From Capitulum mitella (Eukaryota; Arthropoda; Thecostraca; Pollicipedomorpha; Pollicipedidae): a stretch of 64,000 nucleotides of DNA. The position numbers were made by a program, and so were the translations under genes. Shown piece after piece: positions 11,001 to 44,859 of this stretch (within the stretch, counting starts at the first letter, position 1; each line of letters starts with the position of its first letter). The stretch is from positions 35,158,974 to 35,222,973 of the forward strand of contig CP099841.1 of assembly GCA_030062745.1 (NCBI GenBank), in the 5' to 3' direction. The notes beneath the pieces were generated by a model. That model searched no databases. It was given only the letters and a program-made list of their open reading frames with translations, and had not been told where the DNA came from.

Positions 11001-14000
11001 GTGACGTCAGAGGCGCGGCCGGACGATGGGAAGAAACGGGGCCGCGCGGGCGGCGTGTCGCGCTGAAGATCGCCGTCGATCCCGTCACCGCCGGACGGGC
11101 GTCCGTCCAGCAGGAGAGCTGCGAGAACACTGGACGGACGCCACGCCCGGCTTACGACGAAGACGAGGGCGCGTGACGCGGTGCATGCAAGGTCATGACC
11201 GACTTGTGCAAACTGAGCAGATGAGAGGGTGTGGACCGGCGGTACAAGGAAAACATGGCCGGTTATGCATGTGTGCAGTCATCCGTGCATGACCGGCAAG
11301 AGTCACAAGTGCCTCTTGCTAGATCAGCCAGAATGTTAAGCGTATCAGGGAAAATCCCTTTCATAACAGGGCACTATTGCATTTCAACTCGTGACCTTGG
11401 CGTGTCGGGGTAATATTGCAACACCAAATACCAACACAAACACACCAGCGGGCGTCAAACCACAAGGCAGTCACGCTCGGCGCAGAGGCCTGAGGCCGAA
11501 AGTGAAACCGCCCAAACGCCATTCCAGCCAAACCACCACTTTCACGGCCGGCGGAGATTCCGGTTCGCCCTGTCGAAGATACCGCCGATAGCACTCCAGC
11601 GGTGTTGACCGAGACCGGCGGCCAATGTCGAGTTCAGGGCCGGCCGGCTGGTCAGTACTCCCGCACTGTCGGCGTCATCCTCTGACGGCCAGAGCGCCCT
11701 GTAGGCGACTCCACAAAGCCGGCCGGGCACGTTCATTTTCGACTCCTCACATGCGGGACTGAGCGACCGGGAGTTTTGCTGGACTTTCGAGGGCGACCGA
11801 ACATGTCCTGGGGACCGTTTAAGATACCACGGGTGTCAAGCTGAATCATTACATAGAACGGAGAGGATCCCATCCCCACAGGCGACTGCGTGTCTTAATG
11901 CTACCTCGCTTATGTTGGGTTTCAGAACGTAGCTATTGCATTGTCATTCTGTCATTTACCGCTGTTCCTGCTATCCCCTGCCAGGGGACCGATGGCGTTG
12001 TGACCGTCGGTCACGGAGTGGCCGCAGTGACCGTGACCGCCCGTTTCTCCGTCCCAGTCGGCCCGGAGCGCTGCGCCGACCCTGTCCTCCCGACTTGTTG
12101 ACCGGGCGGACACGGCGATCTCGGCGGCCGGCCGAGCCGAGATAGCGCCGCGGCGGCAGAGGCCGCCGTCCATTATCGGCCCGGCTCGCGTGTCGCCGTC
12201 GAGCGACAGGACGCGGCGCCGGCGCCGGCGCCGGACCGCCCTATCTCCGCCGGTCGAGTGGGGCGACCCGAGCCGGGCGTCAGACCCCCCTACCGCGCCC
12301 CGGGGGGCCGAGCTCAAGTGGCCGGGGACACACAGGCACGCAGTTGGTGAGTGAACTGAGGGCACGGTGCACCAGTATCAGGGCTGATCACGCGTAAACT
12401 TCGCGCCGGCTCGACTGCCCAAGCACTTTTTAACGGCCGCTGGCCCCGAAAGTCATCAGAAACACAGGCTTGCCGGAACCGGGTACGGCGCTTCTGAAAC
12501 TGTAGAAAATGGTTATGTGATGCGGTAATAGTACCGCTGGCCTGCCAAACGAGGGCACGATGCACTGTCTGCCCCCGCTGACAAACGTCCCATCGACAAG
12601 TAGAGCCAGGTCAGGTCAGACCAGACAAGCAACTATCCTCCGGGACGGCACCTCTTCCCACGAGCCGTTCAAGCGACCTGGGACCGCGAGACCTTACCAC
12701 TGACCGCCTCCGCGTCCACCCGACCACTGACCGTCCTTGTTGTCGTCCAGCGAGCTGAAGACCAGCTTCAGCTTCTTCTCGTGCTCCAGCACGTAGTGGG
12801 CGAACTCGGCCAGCGTCAGGTCGCCGCTCTGGTTCTGGTCCGAGCGTTCGATGAATTTCTGCGGAACGACCACAGGATGCCGTCACTGGCGGTAGTACTA
12901 TGACAGCGCCCGCCGACCATGAGGTGTTTAGGTTGGCACGGCGCCTTGGCGCCACCGTCCTTCATCATTACGTAACACGTTTTTTTCGTCGCTTGTGTCA
13001 CGACTTTTTGCGCTTAGCATCTTCTAGCCATTGGCGTCAAGTAGGTAATGAACCCCTGCTTCTCTGTTATGTGGCGAACTGAAGAGCCCTATATGAGGCG
13101 CCCCTCCCCTTCTTCCACACAATCCGCAGTGCGATTATTCTTTTCTGAACGTGCCATAACAAACGACACTCTAAAGAAGATGATGTCAATGTCAATGAAA
13201 AGGAAAAACAAAGGGCATGAATAATAAAATAAAGACGAAATTATCGGCACAAAGATACAATTATAACCTGCGTATTTGCAGCGCCTAAAGTTGACGCAGA
13301 TTGTTCAAATTCACACCCTGAAAGCAACTGTCCCCACTTCCACCATCTCTGAGACCCCATATGTGAAGTGTGGGTGTTTTCGTGCTGTGCTGCGCAGTTT
13401 CCGTCAGTACGCACCCTACCCCTTCCACCCCTCTCCCCACCACCCCAGCGTCCGTCTCCCCTCCCAGGGGCGCACGCACAAACACATGGAATGCGTGGGG
13501 GCGCCGGACAATGGCCGGCCGTCGCCGCGGCCCCTCCCGCGGCGGCCGGCGCCGGCAGGTGGGGGGAGCGCGTCTGGCGGACAGCGGCCGCCGCCGGCCG
13601 GGCCATGCTGGTGCGGGACTGGACTGGTAACGGGACCAGTCGCGCCCGTCAGCGGCGCCGGCAGACCGCCTCCCATAAACAGGGGACGGCCGGCGACGAG
13701 CTCCTGCGCAGTTGCGCCCTCCACTGGCCGACAACGTGTCACGCGCCGCGCTGCCCGCGGCCTCCGGGGATACACCAGCTTCCCATGTTTCTACGACGGA
13801 CGCGGTAACGCGACCCCTCTCTTCGGGGACGAGAGGGGCAGCTCAAATGACGCCTGGACCTCACGCTTAAGAGCAGCCGCTGATAGCCGCCGGTCAGCAA
13901 TTCGTGGAACGAGCCGGCCGGGCCCGCTGCCTTCCCTGAACGGACGGCGGGTGGGCCGGCACTAACCACTTGCCCGGCGCATTGCCCGGAATGGCAAACC

Positions 14001-17000
14001 GACCCCGCCGATTCGACAGGCTCGCCGGCCCAGCGGACGACGAACAGACGGCCGACAGCGCAGACAGCAATCACGACAGAACGGGCGGCTGACCGAGAGG
14101 CCTGTCTCAGAGCCGACGGCGTATCCCAACCACTCTCCCAGCGCTGGCTGACGGTAGCTCAGTGCCACGGCGCGTACGGCCTCTTCTCGTTTTTTTTATG
14201 TCATCTTTTATCGTCGGTTGCTATCAAGGTAGCCTGCAGTGTCTCCATCGGAGACTTGCATGTTAATGACGCAAATCTGTAACAGCCATTCAATGGGCGG
14301 ATTTTAGATGGAATACATGCATTCTTTTCACGAAACCACCTGGCCTGGGTCGCCGCCAGGCCGACATCAGGCGGCCATCGCTGGAGAGCCGCCAGACGTC
14401 GCTGATGACAGCCGCCCGCCGCCCGGCACACGAACAGCGACGCCGGGAGACACACCGGAATGAAATCCCCGAGACGGGCCAGCACGGAGACGGGCAAACA
14501 ACAAAGCTGATGCGGGCTCGGCTCTGGGCACAACGCACCGTTCACGCGCCAATGCCAGGAGCAATGGTCCCAGATACGCGCCAGTCACGAGAGCCGATTC
14601 ACGCCAACTGTGCGCACCGCTGACGTACTTCGTGACAGTTGCAGACCGCGGCCCTCGAAAGGGTTTTTTTCTTGCCTTGCGAAGTGCTGGTTTACAACAA
14701 AGTTTCCTTCACGACCGATCATCGTGGGTTGTTCGGACTGTGGTATCTGCCGACCAATTACCATCAAGGTCGCATAACTCCACAAATAGCCTCCACTGCG
14801 CTACCAGATTATCGTTTAAGTTAAAAACACGTTAACTGCTGTGATTCGTGAGTCCGGATTAAAGGCCGACTGCCGGCTGCCCACAGCCGGAAGCCTACTG
14901 TGAGTAGCCACAATGCGTTCAGTTGGCAGCGCCAGAAACACCGCCTGCACCCGCTCGGTCCAGTCCAAGCAAAACACCGCACCCGCCGCTTCCGAGAGGT
15001 GGGACGCCACAATCCCCCTCCCCCACCCTCCGCCAGTGGCCGGCTGTTTTGGCAGAGACCTTGGCATTCACCGCCAGGCGACGGACTGCCGTCTTGCGCT
15101 CACGAGAAGGGGAGGGGAGGGGAGGTAAGGGTCGCGGGTCCCAAGGTCACGGCTCCCGCTGGCCGGCCGGCCGACCGGGAGGTCCTGGGGGTCCACTGCG
15201 GCGGCAGGGCGGCCGGCCGCACACGGCGTGAGCAGCCGCGGCGACGGGCTGGTGATTTTCCACTGCAGCCGGCCGCGCAGAGGCCGCAGTCGCAGCCGGC
15301 CGCGGCACTGGTTGCGTCAAAACGCGGTCACGACTTGTTCGGCTGCCCGTGGCAGCTGTCTGAGCACAGAGCAGACGCGCGACCGCCGCCATAGCCGTCA
15401 CCGGGCAGCATCTGATCCAAAACCGACCGCAAAGAGCAGAGTTTCAGCCAACAGGACGGCGACCAACCCACGCAGCCAAACAAAAACGAGGCCTGAATAA
15501 GACCACAGCAGACACGCTACGCCGCCGCTGGCCTCACAGGCTCGCCAAAGGCTTCCACCTCGCCAGCCTGCTGGAGCCGGCCGGCCGCAGACGGCTGACC
15601 AGACCGTGAGCCCGGCGCCAGACCCGGCCGAGGCCCGGCAGAGCGCAGCCGTCCGGATGTCGGCCGGGTCTGGCGGCGGCCGGGACCGGCACGCCGCTGA
15701 CGTAACGAACGCGCGGCGGCCGTGGCGGCGCATTTTTGGCCGGCTTCGGAAGGTCAGACGTCGCCTGCTGACCCGGCACCCTGGGCCGTACGAGCATCAC
15801 GCGGTTTTTGCGCCGCAACGGACTGACTGCGTGCTCCATTCAGAGAATCATCGACGTCCGGGGGAGGCGAGGAATAGATGAGGCACGTCCGGGGGAGACG
15901 AGAAGGAGTAAGAGGGGCATCCAGGGAAGGCGGGGAGCTGCGATCATCATTCAGTGACTCACGCTTCGACTTTGATCGTGCCAGTGCCGGTTACTTCACA
16001 CCTTTCACAACCGGCCATGCTCAACGTGCTGCGCTTCCGAGAATTTCAGACCTTGCGATCGCAACATGCCCGCAAACGCCCGCGTGCGGCCTGTTTTATC
16101 CGCCAGCGGCCGCGCCGGTTCAACTGGCGTCCGGTCACCGCCGAGAAGTCAGCTGCCGGCCTTGACCGCGACCGAAGACCCCGCCGCACCGACGCCGATC
16201 GATCGACGCCTCGGCCGGACCACTGCCCCGAGCTGTCGCAATCGATGCCCGCCGACCGCCCGGAATGCAGACGGTCGCGTACAGGGGCCACGTGCACCGT
16301 CGCAGTTCTGCGGCGTCATCAAAACTGCATCGCAATCGACACTGTCTGTCAAGGTCTTCGTTCCAGGGAGGAAAACCGGCCCCACCGCCGGCAACGTCCG
16401 CCGACACGTCACAACCCTGAGCCACCACGCCGCACAGTTATAACCGGTGAACATTTCCGGGTCCGTGAGAACCCGCGATCACCCCGGAGGGCGGCCCCAC
16501 GCGCCAAACGCCATCGACGAACATCTTTCAATGAGGCTGCCGCCGCAGACAACGGCCAGGCCAGAGCATGACCAGTTCGCTTCAGTACTGAACTTGGCAT
16601 ACCATGAGGCCCGATGAAGACAGGGAGCGCAACGCAACGACGGCAGAATAAGGCGCCCCTGGCAAACGTGCCCAGCAAGCTTCAGATCGTGCTGAGTTGC
16701 GAGTTTCGCATGTTTTGCTGGTTGCCAATTTTTTGTGGTAGTCCTCGGAGTCGAAAAATTTCGAAAGTCCTAATAACAGAACGAATAACTTGTACATCAA
16801 GGAAGGTCCCTTTGAGGGTAATCACACGCCCAGGCGCGACAGATTTCTGCTGACGTTCGTCTGCATTCCGTGGTGGTGCAGACTGGAGACTTAATGAAAA
16901 GGATCAAAACTGAGCGGAGTTGAAAAACGCGCATGGTTGAGCAAACGCCATCACGTTATGAGCTCTGAAAAGGCGTTTGGTCAGGCATGGAATTCCTGGG

Positions 17001-19412
17001 AATCTAAAAGCTACGACGTTTTGTGACTCGCATGAAATAAAAAAGTTGCGGACGTGATAAACTACAAAAATATTTACCAACTGCGACACAACAATAACGC
17101 CGTAATAATCCCATCACTTCTGCTGAACTGGGCTCGGTCTATACGGACATTGTTGGGAAATGTCAGTCTGTTGTCCGCATTTTATCTGCACGCATACAAA
17201 GGTCCAAAAACGCTCTTGCAATCATTAAAAACATCCGGTGCAGCTGCGCTTTCTGGGCACTTCCGGCGCCCCTTGGTGCACCCGGGACATGTCCAGCATC
17301 GGTCCCGGCCGGCAGCGACGGCCACAACAGGGGCAACCATAGACTGAGCTTCCACTGTCAATCAGTTACGTAAATGGACCCGGTGCAACCAGTATGCTCC
17401 TCCCCATTCCCTACATGGACGCCTCCGAGCTGATCACTGCATTAAAACAAATTGCCCAGCCAACAAAAAAAAACGGGGCATTTTTTTGCCAGAGGCATGG
17501 AACACATCGCCAGGAAAACTGCACGTACAGATCACAAAATGCCTCGTCCCCGTGTGTATTCCGTCTCGGGAGCCCGTGGCCATCCCGCCAACTGCACGGC
17601 AATCATGCATCGCCGACCGTGCCGACGGGACTACCGACTCCGCACCCCGCGCCCACCGCTCGTCAGCGCAACGAACACCAATCGTCAGAGTGAAGACTGA
17701 CGGGTGACTGAGCAATGGCTAGCAAAACCTCACTGCCTGTTTACCCAATTTGATTAAAACCAACATGTTACACTGACGCATCTAGCCTAAACTTACTTAT
17801 GAGTTCCTCACTTCTGACTACCAAAATTCCAAAGAAAATCTCCTCACTGTTTTGTCTGAAGAAAATGTAACACTTAATGATGCATATATTCTCCCCCCCC
17901 AAAAAAAAGGAAGACAAAACCTATTACACTGTGCTGTCAAAGAACAATGGCCATGACCTGTTTGCCAGCTCACCAAACCACAACATGCTGATTACCATAT
18001 GAGATCAATGGTAACAACAATTACTACTGCATTACAGACAGGTATCTGCCAGTGAATCAATCATCAGGTTCACCACAGCAAAGCTAAAATGGATTCAGTC
18101 CTTTTTCAGTTTTCAGTTTTCACCACCAAATTAATGAAAACACTGGCATTGTCTAGCCACAACTTTCTAGATAACATAGATTAGGCTCTTAACGAGGAAA
18201 GCTGAACAATAATCCCTACATTTCATGTTATGAAAAATGCAATTCCTGAATCTGCATTCATTTGGTTCCCATCATCAGACTTAAATACCAAGTGCATATA
18301 TTGTTGCAATAATTCTGAAATATGGCAGTTTCAGTTCTGTGTCAAAACACCAGTAACTGCTTTCACTTCCAGCTTGTAGAACAGATGACACATCACATTA
18401 CACACAATTCCTACCCCTTCATGCTTTGAAAAACTTATCCCTCCCCAAAAAACTGCAGCATGCCCTTGTTAAATGGCATGCCATAAGCAACCATCCTTGA
18501 AAACAAAATGAATGCAACAAACAAGCAAGATAAACAATGTCAATAATACAGTTTACATTTGCCCCACACTGCAAACCATGGCAGGTTTTGATGAAATCTT
18601 CCTGGCATGCACCATGCACCAGACTATAGCACAGCTCAGGCATGCACTTCACTATTCCCAGGCATGCAGTGAGTGGTTCTGGCATGCACCAAGATGTTTA
18701 GGTGCACACTTAGTGCCATTCCTGAAAAACTGGTTTGTAAAAAGAAAACAATTAATTCAGTGAAAGACAAAAACTATGACGAGGACACAGCCAAGAGCAA
18801 ACCACAAGAAAATGCAAAAAGTTGCTGCACTTAACAGTTCCCAAATTATCATCACTCAGAACATTTCCCAATGGAAAATTACATCAGAGTTTATGTTTCC
18901 TCAAACTGATGTTGCACCTGTAATCTCAGGATGTCTTTTGGAACAAAAACAGGCTTTAAACCTTGAAACATTTTTTCTGTGCTGGCAAAAATTGGTGAAA
19001 CTGACACTATACAGGGCCATCATTCTGGAATTTAACCAAAATGAAGATTTTTCTGGGTGTCGAATGCTATAATAACGTGCCATGTGTGCAATGTAATGGC
19101 ACAGGCATACAACAGGGATGCATTCTCAACAACTGCTAGTCATCTCAGGTGTACACATGCCACACTTTGGATTCTGGCATTTGTCCTGTGTCTATCATAA
19201 AAGCAATGATTTACCTGGGCATGTCCAGGCATCTGGTGGACGCCCATACGCTGCAATGCTTCTGACAGATCATGAATGTCGATTCTTCCATCGCCATTGA
19301 CGTCAAGCTGCTTGAAAAGAGAGCCGAGCCTCTTCTCATCTTCAACACTCAGTTCGTGGAGATAATGAGGTAACGGTACTCCAGTTTCACCCCCTGATCC
19401 TTCTTTCGTCAT
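5085..19412 (-). CDS. SCaMC: Calcium-binding mitochondrial carrier, ATP-Mg/Pi exchanger (SCaMC, SLC25A23/24/25 type)
   Basis: Inner mitochondrial membrane carrier exchanging ATP-Mg for phosphate under cytosolic calcium control (family knowledge). Nine exons: 19412-19215, 12858-12732, 10871-10784, 9135-9024, 7413-7255, 6986-6726, 6306-6162, 5694-5524, 5287-5085. Lengths sum to 1464 nt (487 aa plus stop) and every junction keeps frame. Four EF-hand loops are visible at about 37-48 ([12 protein letters not shown]), 73-84 ([12 protein letters not shown]), 104-115 (DDNKDGRLDLEE) and 140-151 ([12 protein letters not shown]). Three carrier repeats follow, with signatures PLDRLK, PMEVLK and PLALVR; the third lacks the acidic residue, as is usual for this family. 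The ATG at 19412 opens MTKEGSGG. Length matches the family (about 470-490). The vertebrate paralogue it is closest to cannot be decided by eye. Confidence 0.96.
7255..7539 (-). CDS. Possible alternative first exon of the carrier gene, EF-hand-less isoform
   Basis: The frame of carrier exon 5 stays open upstream of its acceptor. It reaches an ATG at 7539 ([14 protein letters not shown]...) and an earlier one at 7692. Starting at 7539 would add 42 residues directly to YLDIGEDL and give a carrier with all three transport repeats but no EF-hands. Related forms without EF-hands exist in the family (SLC25A41 in mammals). The stretch is very GC-rich, so an open frame by chance is quite possible. Confidence 0.3.
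7540..12731 (-). other. Carrier introns 2-4, no other gene recognised
   Basis: Carrier exons 3 (10871-10784) and 4 (9135-9024) lie inside this span. The rest is intron. The blocks 7540-7920, 10700-11150 and 12000-12320 are CpG-rich and give many overlapping chance frames on both strands. The block 9300-10080 is plainer. A C-run lies near 10327-10339. Confidence 0.5.
12859..19214 (-). other. Carrier intron 1
   Basis: A 6.4-kb intron. The first part in transcript order (about 19214-17700) is AT-rich and contains the CATGCA cluster listed separately. The part from about 16600 to 13300 is GC-rich, with GGCCGGCC-type blocks and frames open on several strands. None shows a recognisable domain or conserved-looking splice structure. 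Confidence 0.5.
18606..18688 (-). promoter_or_regulatory. Cluster of five UGCAUG motifs in carrier intron 1
   Basis: CATGCA on the + strand (UGCAUG in the carrier pre-mRNA) occurs at 18606, 18613, 18641, 18663 and 18683, i.e. five times in 83 bases, about 0.5-0.6 kb into the intron. UGCAUG is the binding motif of RBFOX-type splicing factors. Function here is inferred only. Confidence 0.35.
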
Positions 19413-20211
19413 CTAGGTGGTACTTTGTTACGATTAGCCAAACCAGAGTTAATGCTCTCAACGGACCAGCTGAAAACGGCACAATATCTGCAATTCGCAG
19501 CCACTTCTTGATCCGTCTTTCAACGTTCCCCGCACCGTGCGCTCTCCACGAGTGGTTCTCGCATCCGCCGGATTACTAACAGCTGCGTCAATTATCGTCA
19601 ACGTTCAAGATCCAAGGATCGAGAGCGCAGAAAAACCTAGAAAAACAGTCAGTCCTATTTGACGTCACAAAAATTTCAACGAAACTGCAAGTGCCGTTAG
19701 AAGCATCTCATGTTATCGTCATGGTATCCATGAGACAAGCGTTGTTATAAGCTGGGTGCATGAAGTCTCCAACGTTTTCGTTAGAAACGATGCTATTCCC
19801 TGGGTACTGTGCTGAAAAATATGCTTTAAAATGCTGTTAGGTTCCGAACAATTTGGGATAATTGCCTCAGTTGCACACATCCTCTTCTCCTTGTGTCTAG
19901 CGTCCTTCAATTTCTAGAATTTTCATATTGCAATTCCAAAGTATTCTGATTGCAGATGCAGGCAAAACGACAGGTCCGGGCACTGAAACGAACAAAATGA
20001 GAACATTTCCCATTTTCTAGTTCTATTTTACCTTTAATTCGATATTTTTTGTTTAATATTTGATTCAGAGACCAGCACATCGTATAAGATACTACTTTTT
20101 CCATGAAGGTTTTCTAGAAAAAATGCATATTTCCATTACATTTGGGTACTGCAGGCATGTTCTTTCCATTAGTGTTGATGCCAGGAACGGGTTATGACGC
20201 CATACATGGCC

Positions 20212-20213
<2 letters not shown>

Positions 20214-20271
<58 letters not shown>
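20214..20271. repeat. (TA)n microsatellite
   Basis: About 58 bases of alternating TA, near the middle of the intergenic region between the carrier and PTGES2 genes. Confidence 0.95.
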
Positions 20272-20784
20272 GGTCATTTCCACCCACCACAAAGTTACTG
20301 GTGCTGAACCGGCATTTTCAATAACGCAGGTTTATCCAAGCATTTATATGTTCTTCTACACCCAGCCATTACATGTGTTTCCCTTTCCCAGCCTGTTTCA
20401 TTAAACGACACCTGAGGATTTTGACATTCACCAGGTACTGACCTCGTTTTTCTCATATCAGTCATAAATCGCTTGTCATATAGATTTCGCGGAACACACA
20501 AAAACCCTGAATGTACACTACAAGTTTGGTGGGGAGTTTACATGGCTTACACTTCGGCGCACACATCCATTCCGTTTTGTTGTTTTCCATAGAATGGCGA
20601 GAATACCCGACTGCAAGCGCATTGCCGTTAGACATGAAGTCTGATCTGTTAGCATACTCCGAGGTATAATAACGAGCACCTCAAACAGGTGTAGTCGATG
20701 TAGTCTGACAGACGTTTCTGGAACTATGTTCCTGCTTCTGGCTGCAAAAAAGAAACCAGACAGGCCGTCCTTATCCAAACTGGC

Positions 20785-20790
20785 TTTATT
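20785..20790 (-). terminator. Candidate polyadenylation signal of PTGES2
   Basis: TTTATT on the + strand reads AATAAA on the - strand, about 720 bases after the PTGES2 stop codon. Confidence 0.4.
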
Positions 20791-21512
20791 AACCCACACA
20801 CGGAGTCCAACGTCGCTATACTCTCACCCACGCACACTGGCTTCAGTAGCCCCGGGACCACCAGACTGCGGGCTAGATAGGACGAGATCTGAGGGTTTCT
20901 GTTCGGCTCCAACCGACGAGAAACTTGACTATGGCGACTTTGTCAATGGTTTTGAAATGTGTCATCATTGCCAGTATCAAACTGCCGCCAGGCATACGCC
21001 ACAAGGATCGGGACTCGTCTTTAGCTGATGATGGCATGGCATCATCAGCTAAATTAACATTACCACAGCATACGATGATCAGTCGTCACGTGTCGGGATG
21101 ACACGCTTCCCATCTGGATAAAACTGAGCATTACGGCAAGAATGATGGGACAAAAGCCCCGTCAAACAGAGCTGCGTGATCCATGGCAAATGTCAAACGA
21201 TCCGACCACTGAGTACAAACGGACGCACAAAGGTCGTTAAGAAACTACCACGTGACATCAGGAAAGTTAAAAATGTCTCGAAAGCCATCTATGCCCGACA
21301 CGCATCGCATTCAGAACGTTCACTGGACAAACACTCGATACCACGGCACCGCCATTCTCTGCCTTAATCAAACGTCTCACGACTCTGCACTAGCTCTGTA
21401 CTCCACTGACGTCAGCGGCACACGCTCAAACCAGCCACCTAACGCACGACAACGGCACGCTGCCACTGTGGCGCACGAGACTAGATGTCGCTAGTGTTCC
21501 CGGCAGGCAGCC

Positions 21513-42630
<21,118 letters not shown>

Positions 42631-42928
42631 GACTGCAACTCATCATCCACGTTCGCTTGCGAAATCAAGCGGAAGGCCACGGAACTAAAAGAAAAAGAGC
42701 CAACAACGGCCGGCCAATCATAGGCCCGTTGACAAAATACCATGAGCCTCGTTCTAGAACTACCTGCGAGTCCCTGCTGAGAGGTGACCAAGACAGAGGC
42801 TCGGGAACGATTTCAAAGCTGAGGAGAGGGGGCGCCTCGAAGACCAGTGAAGTAACCAAGGACCCATGCAGACTCTTGGTCATGGAGCCAGGGCCTCGTC
42901 TAAGGAATTTTGTCTAGGGGTCAGGTCA
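42631..42928 (-). promoter_or_regulatory. Presumed PTGES2 promoter and 5' UTR
   Basis: Immediately upstream of the PTGES2 ATG. No TATA box visible. The boundary on the right is the start of a short mobile element at 42929. Confidence 0.35.
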
Positions 42929-43196
42929 GGGACGTAGCCAAAGGGGGGGGGCATGCCCATGACCATGCCCCCCTGAGCCAAGCGGTCTACACTAGATATA
43001 TAGCGATTCTGCAGGAGGACGGAATAGTGATCATATATCTGTTGCGGAGGGAAACATTACATGTTTTCCTGTGCATAAAATATGAGGTAAATTACATAAA
43101 ATTGCTGCGTTTTCCTGTAAATTTCGTCACATGCCAGTGGCATATGACAAAACTTGACATTTGGCCCCCTCCTGAGGAAAATCCTGGCTACGTGCC
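42929..43196 (+). mobile_element. Short GTAGCCA-end element, copy 1
   Basis: Begins GGGACGTAGCCAAAGGGG and ends ATCCTGGCTACGTGCC, so the ends are short inverted repeats around GTAGCCA. A G-run and C-run near the left end form a hairpin (GGGGGCATG ... CATGCCCCC). A shorter related copy is at 61614-61786 with matching ends and interior (AAATTTCGTCAC versus AAAGTTCGCCAT; TTTGGCCCCT shared). Non-coding, class not assigned. Confidence 0.55.
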
Positions 43197-43229
43197 TAGG
43201 CCAGGTCCTCCATAACCTGGTATTCCAGT

Positions 43230-43959
43230 CAGGCGCGGATCCAAGGGGGGAGGGGCGATGATAACAATCGCCTGCCCCGAGGCCTGAGAAGGGACCCCTC
43301 TCAGACTCAAAAGAGGACCCGAGGGGCACCGTATGAACTTCATGGGGCCTCAGTAAAAACATGACGGGTTCTTGATGCAGTCAGGAGGCTGGGATGGTTA
43401 GATGACCCCTAACATGCGTAGAAGGGCTCTTGAAACTCTCAAATTCCCCCTGAGACCACAACAGGGCCCCAACACGGTACATTGCCCATGGGACCGCCAG
43501 AAGGGTCACAAGGCCACCTAGACGGCCAAGATGAGGACTGAGTCCCTAGGACGACATATAGGGTCCCCTGGAATGGTACAGGGGTCCCGAATGGGTCTCA
43601 CGGACTTGTGTGAAAAGCTGAAGGTTCCTGATGCAGTCAAATGGCCACCGGTAGGGCTAATGAAACCCTGAGACGGCAAGATGGCTCTTAGGACGGATAG
43701 AAGAGCCCTGAAACTCTCCAAGGTCCCCGGGGCCGCAAGAAGGGCCCCAACACGATAAAACTTAAAGAGATCCAAGCCGATGGAGGGGCCCATAATGACA
43801 CAGATGCGCCCGAGGGGGGCCCGGGGGCCAAACCCGCATAAGGCCCCCATTTTTGCGAAAATTATTGCACATCGTCTTTTCAGCAGGCGGTTTGCGTATG
43901 ATTTCAGTTCACACTGAGTTCCGCCCCCACCCCTTAAGAAAATCTTGGCTGTGCCTCTG
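43230..43959. mobile_element. hAT-like ends enclosing a degenerate minisatellite
   Basis: The left end CAGGCGCGGATCCAAGGGGG resembles hAT-type termini (CAGGGGCGGATCCAGG class). The right end, read inward on the - strand, is CAGAGGCACAGCCAAGATTT. The two agree at the outer bases and at CCAAG. I did not see matching 8-bp target duplications. The interior is a degenerate repeat of about 20-21 bases with GAGAC/GACGGC and GGGCCC blocks. Confidence 0.4.
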
Positions 43960-43967
43960 CCTAATGG

Positions 43968-44540
43968 CCTGTAGTGGGACCCCTGCCGGTTTGTAGTGCC
44001 CCTGCCAGCCTGCGCGGGCCCCCTGCCAGCCTGTAGGGAGTCCCCTGTCGGCCTGTGGGGCCCCTGCCGGCCTGTAGGGCTCCCTGCCAGTCTGCAGGGT
44101 TCCTGCTGACCTACAAGGGGCCCTTTCCGGCCTGCTGGGGCCCCATGTCAACCTGCACGAGCCCCCTGCCTGCCTTTTTGGCTCCTACCGGCCTGTCGGG
44201 ACTACCTGCCGATCTGTATGGCTCCCTGCCGGCCTTTTGGCCCCTGCCTGCCAGCCTTCGTGGCTCCTGCTGGCCTGTGGAGGGGCCTCCTGTCGTTTTG
44301 TGCGGCGCTGCCGACCTGCAAGGATCCCTGCCGGTCGGAAAGCGCCCCTGCTTGCCTGTAGCTGTTCCCCTGTCAGCATAAAGAGGCCCCTTCTGACATA
44401 TGGACCCATGCCACCGCCTGTAGGGACCCCTGCTGACCTGTGGAGGGGCTCGCTTACGGCCTGTGGTGAGGCCCCTGGTGTGTAGAGAAACCCCCTGACT
44501 GCCTGCAGAAGGGGCTCCCTGACATCTGTGGAGGCCATCA
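43968..44540. repeat. Degenerate minisatellite, unit about 20 bp
   Basis: Roughly 28 imperfect copies with approximate consensus CCTGCCGGCCTGTAGGGCC. Unit length drifts between 19 and 23 bases. Reading frames through it on both strands give repetitive Pro/Ala/Gly-rich peptides and are not genes. Confidence 0.75.
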
Positions 44541-44859
44541 GAAAACAACGTTTTTGAGGCTATCATCGACAATCAGATAAGAGCTAGCTGGTTGCAACTA
44601 ATAAAGTTTAGCAGCGGCAATCGTTCATTGTCATTTTCACTGGTTGTTTTTATTCAGAGGGCCCACTCATAGGATACGGTTCACCATTGGGTACGCAACC
44701 CCCACCCCCGAAATTTTGAGCCGGCTATCCCCCTCTGCGAGCCTCTTGTGAAATGTTACGTTAATATTTTTGTCCAGAGGGCCCACCACTGGACGAGGAC
44801 CCCCTCCCCGAGAATCTTGGATCTTGCGCCTTTGCCCCCGTGTGAGTTAGGCGAGCTTC

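Larger units (their letters stand above)
19413..21512. other. Intergenic region between PTGES2 3' end and carrier 5' end
   Basis: The two - strand genes are tandem. The region should hold the PTGES2 3' UTR (to about 20785) and the carrier promoter and 5' UTR (from 19413 upward). No TATA box was identified with confidence. A TA dinucleotide tract lies within it. Confidence 0.5.

Noticed and set aside
13276-16571. Many 100-230 codon frames in carrier intron 1
   Set aside because: CpG-rich intron sequence with frames open on both strands. None has a recognisable domain or splice structure.
43909-44572. Pro/Ala/Arg-rich frames on both strands
   Set aside because: They are translations of a 20-bp minisatellite with drifting unit length.
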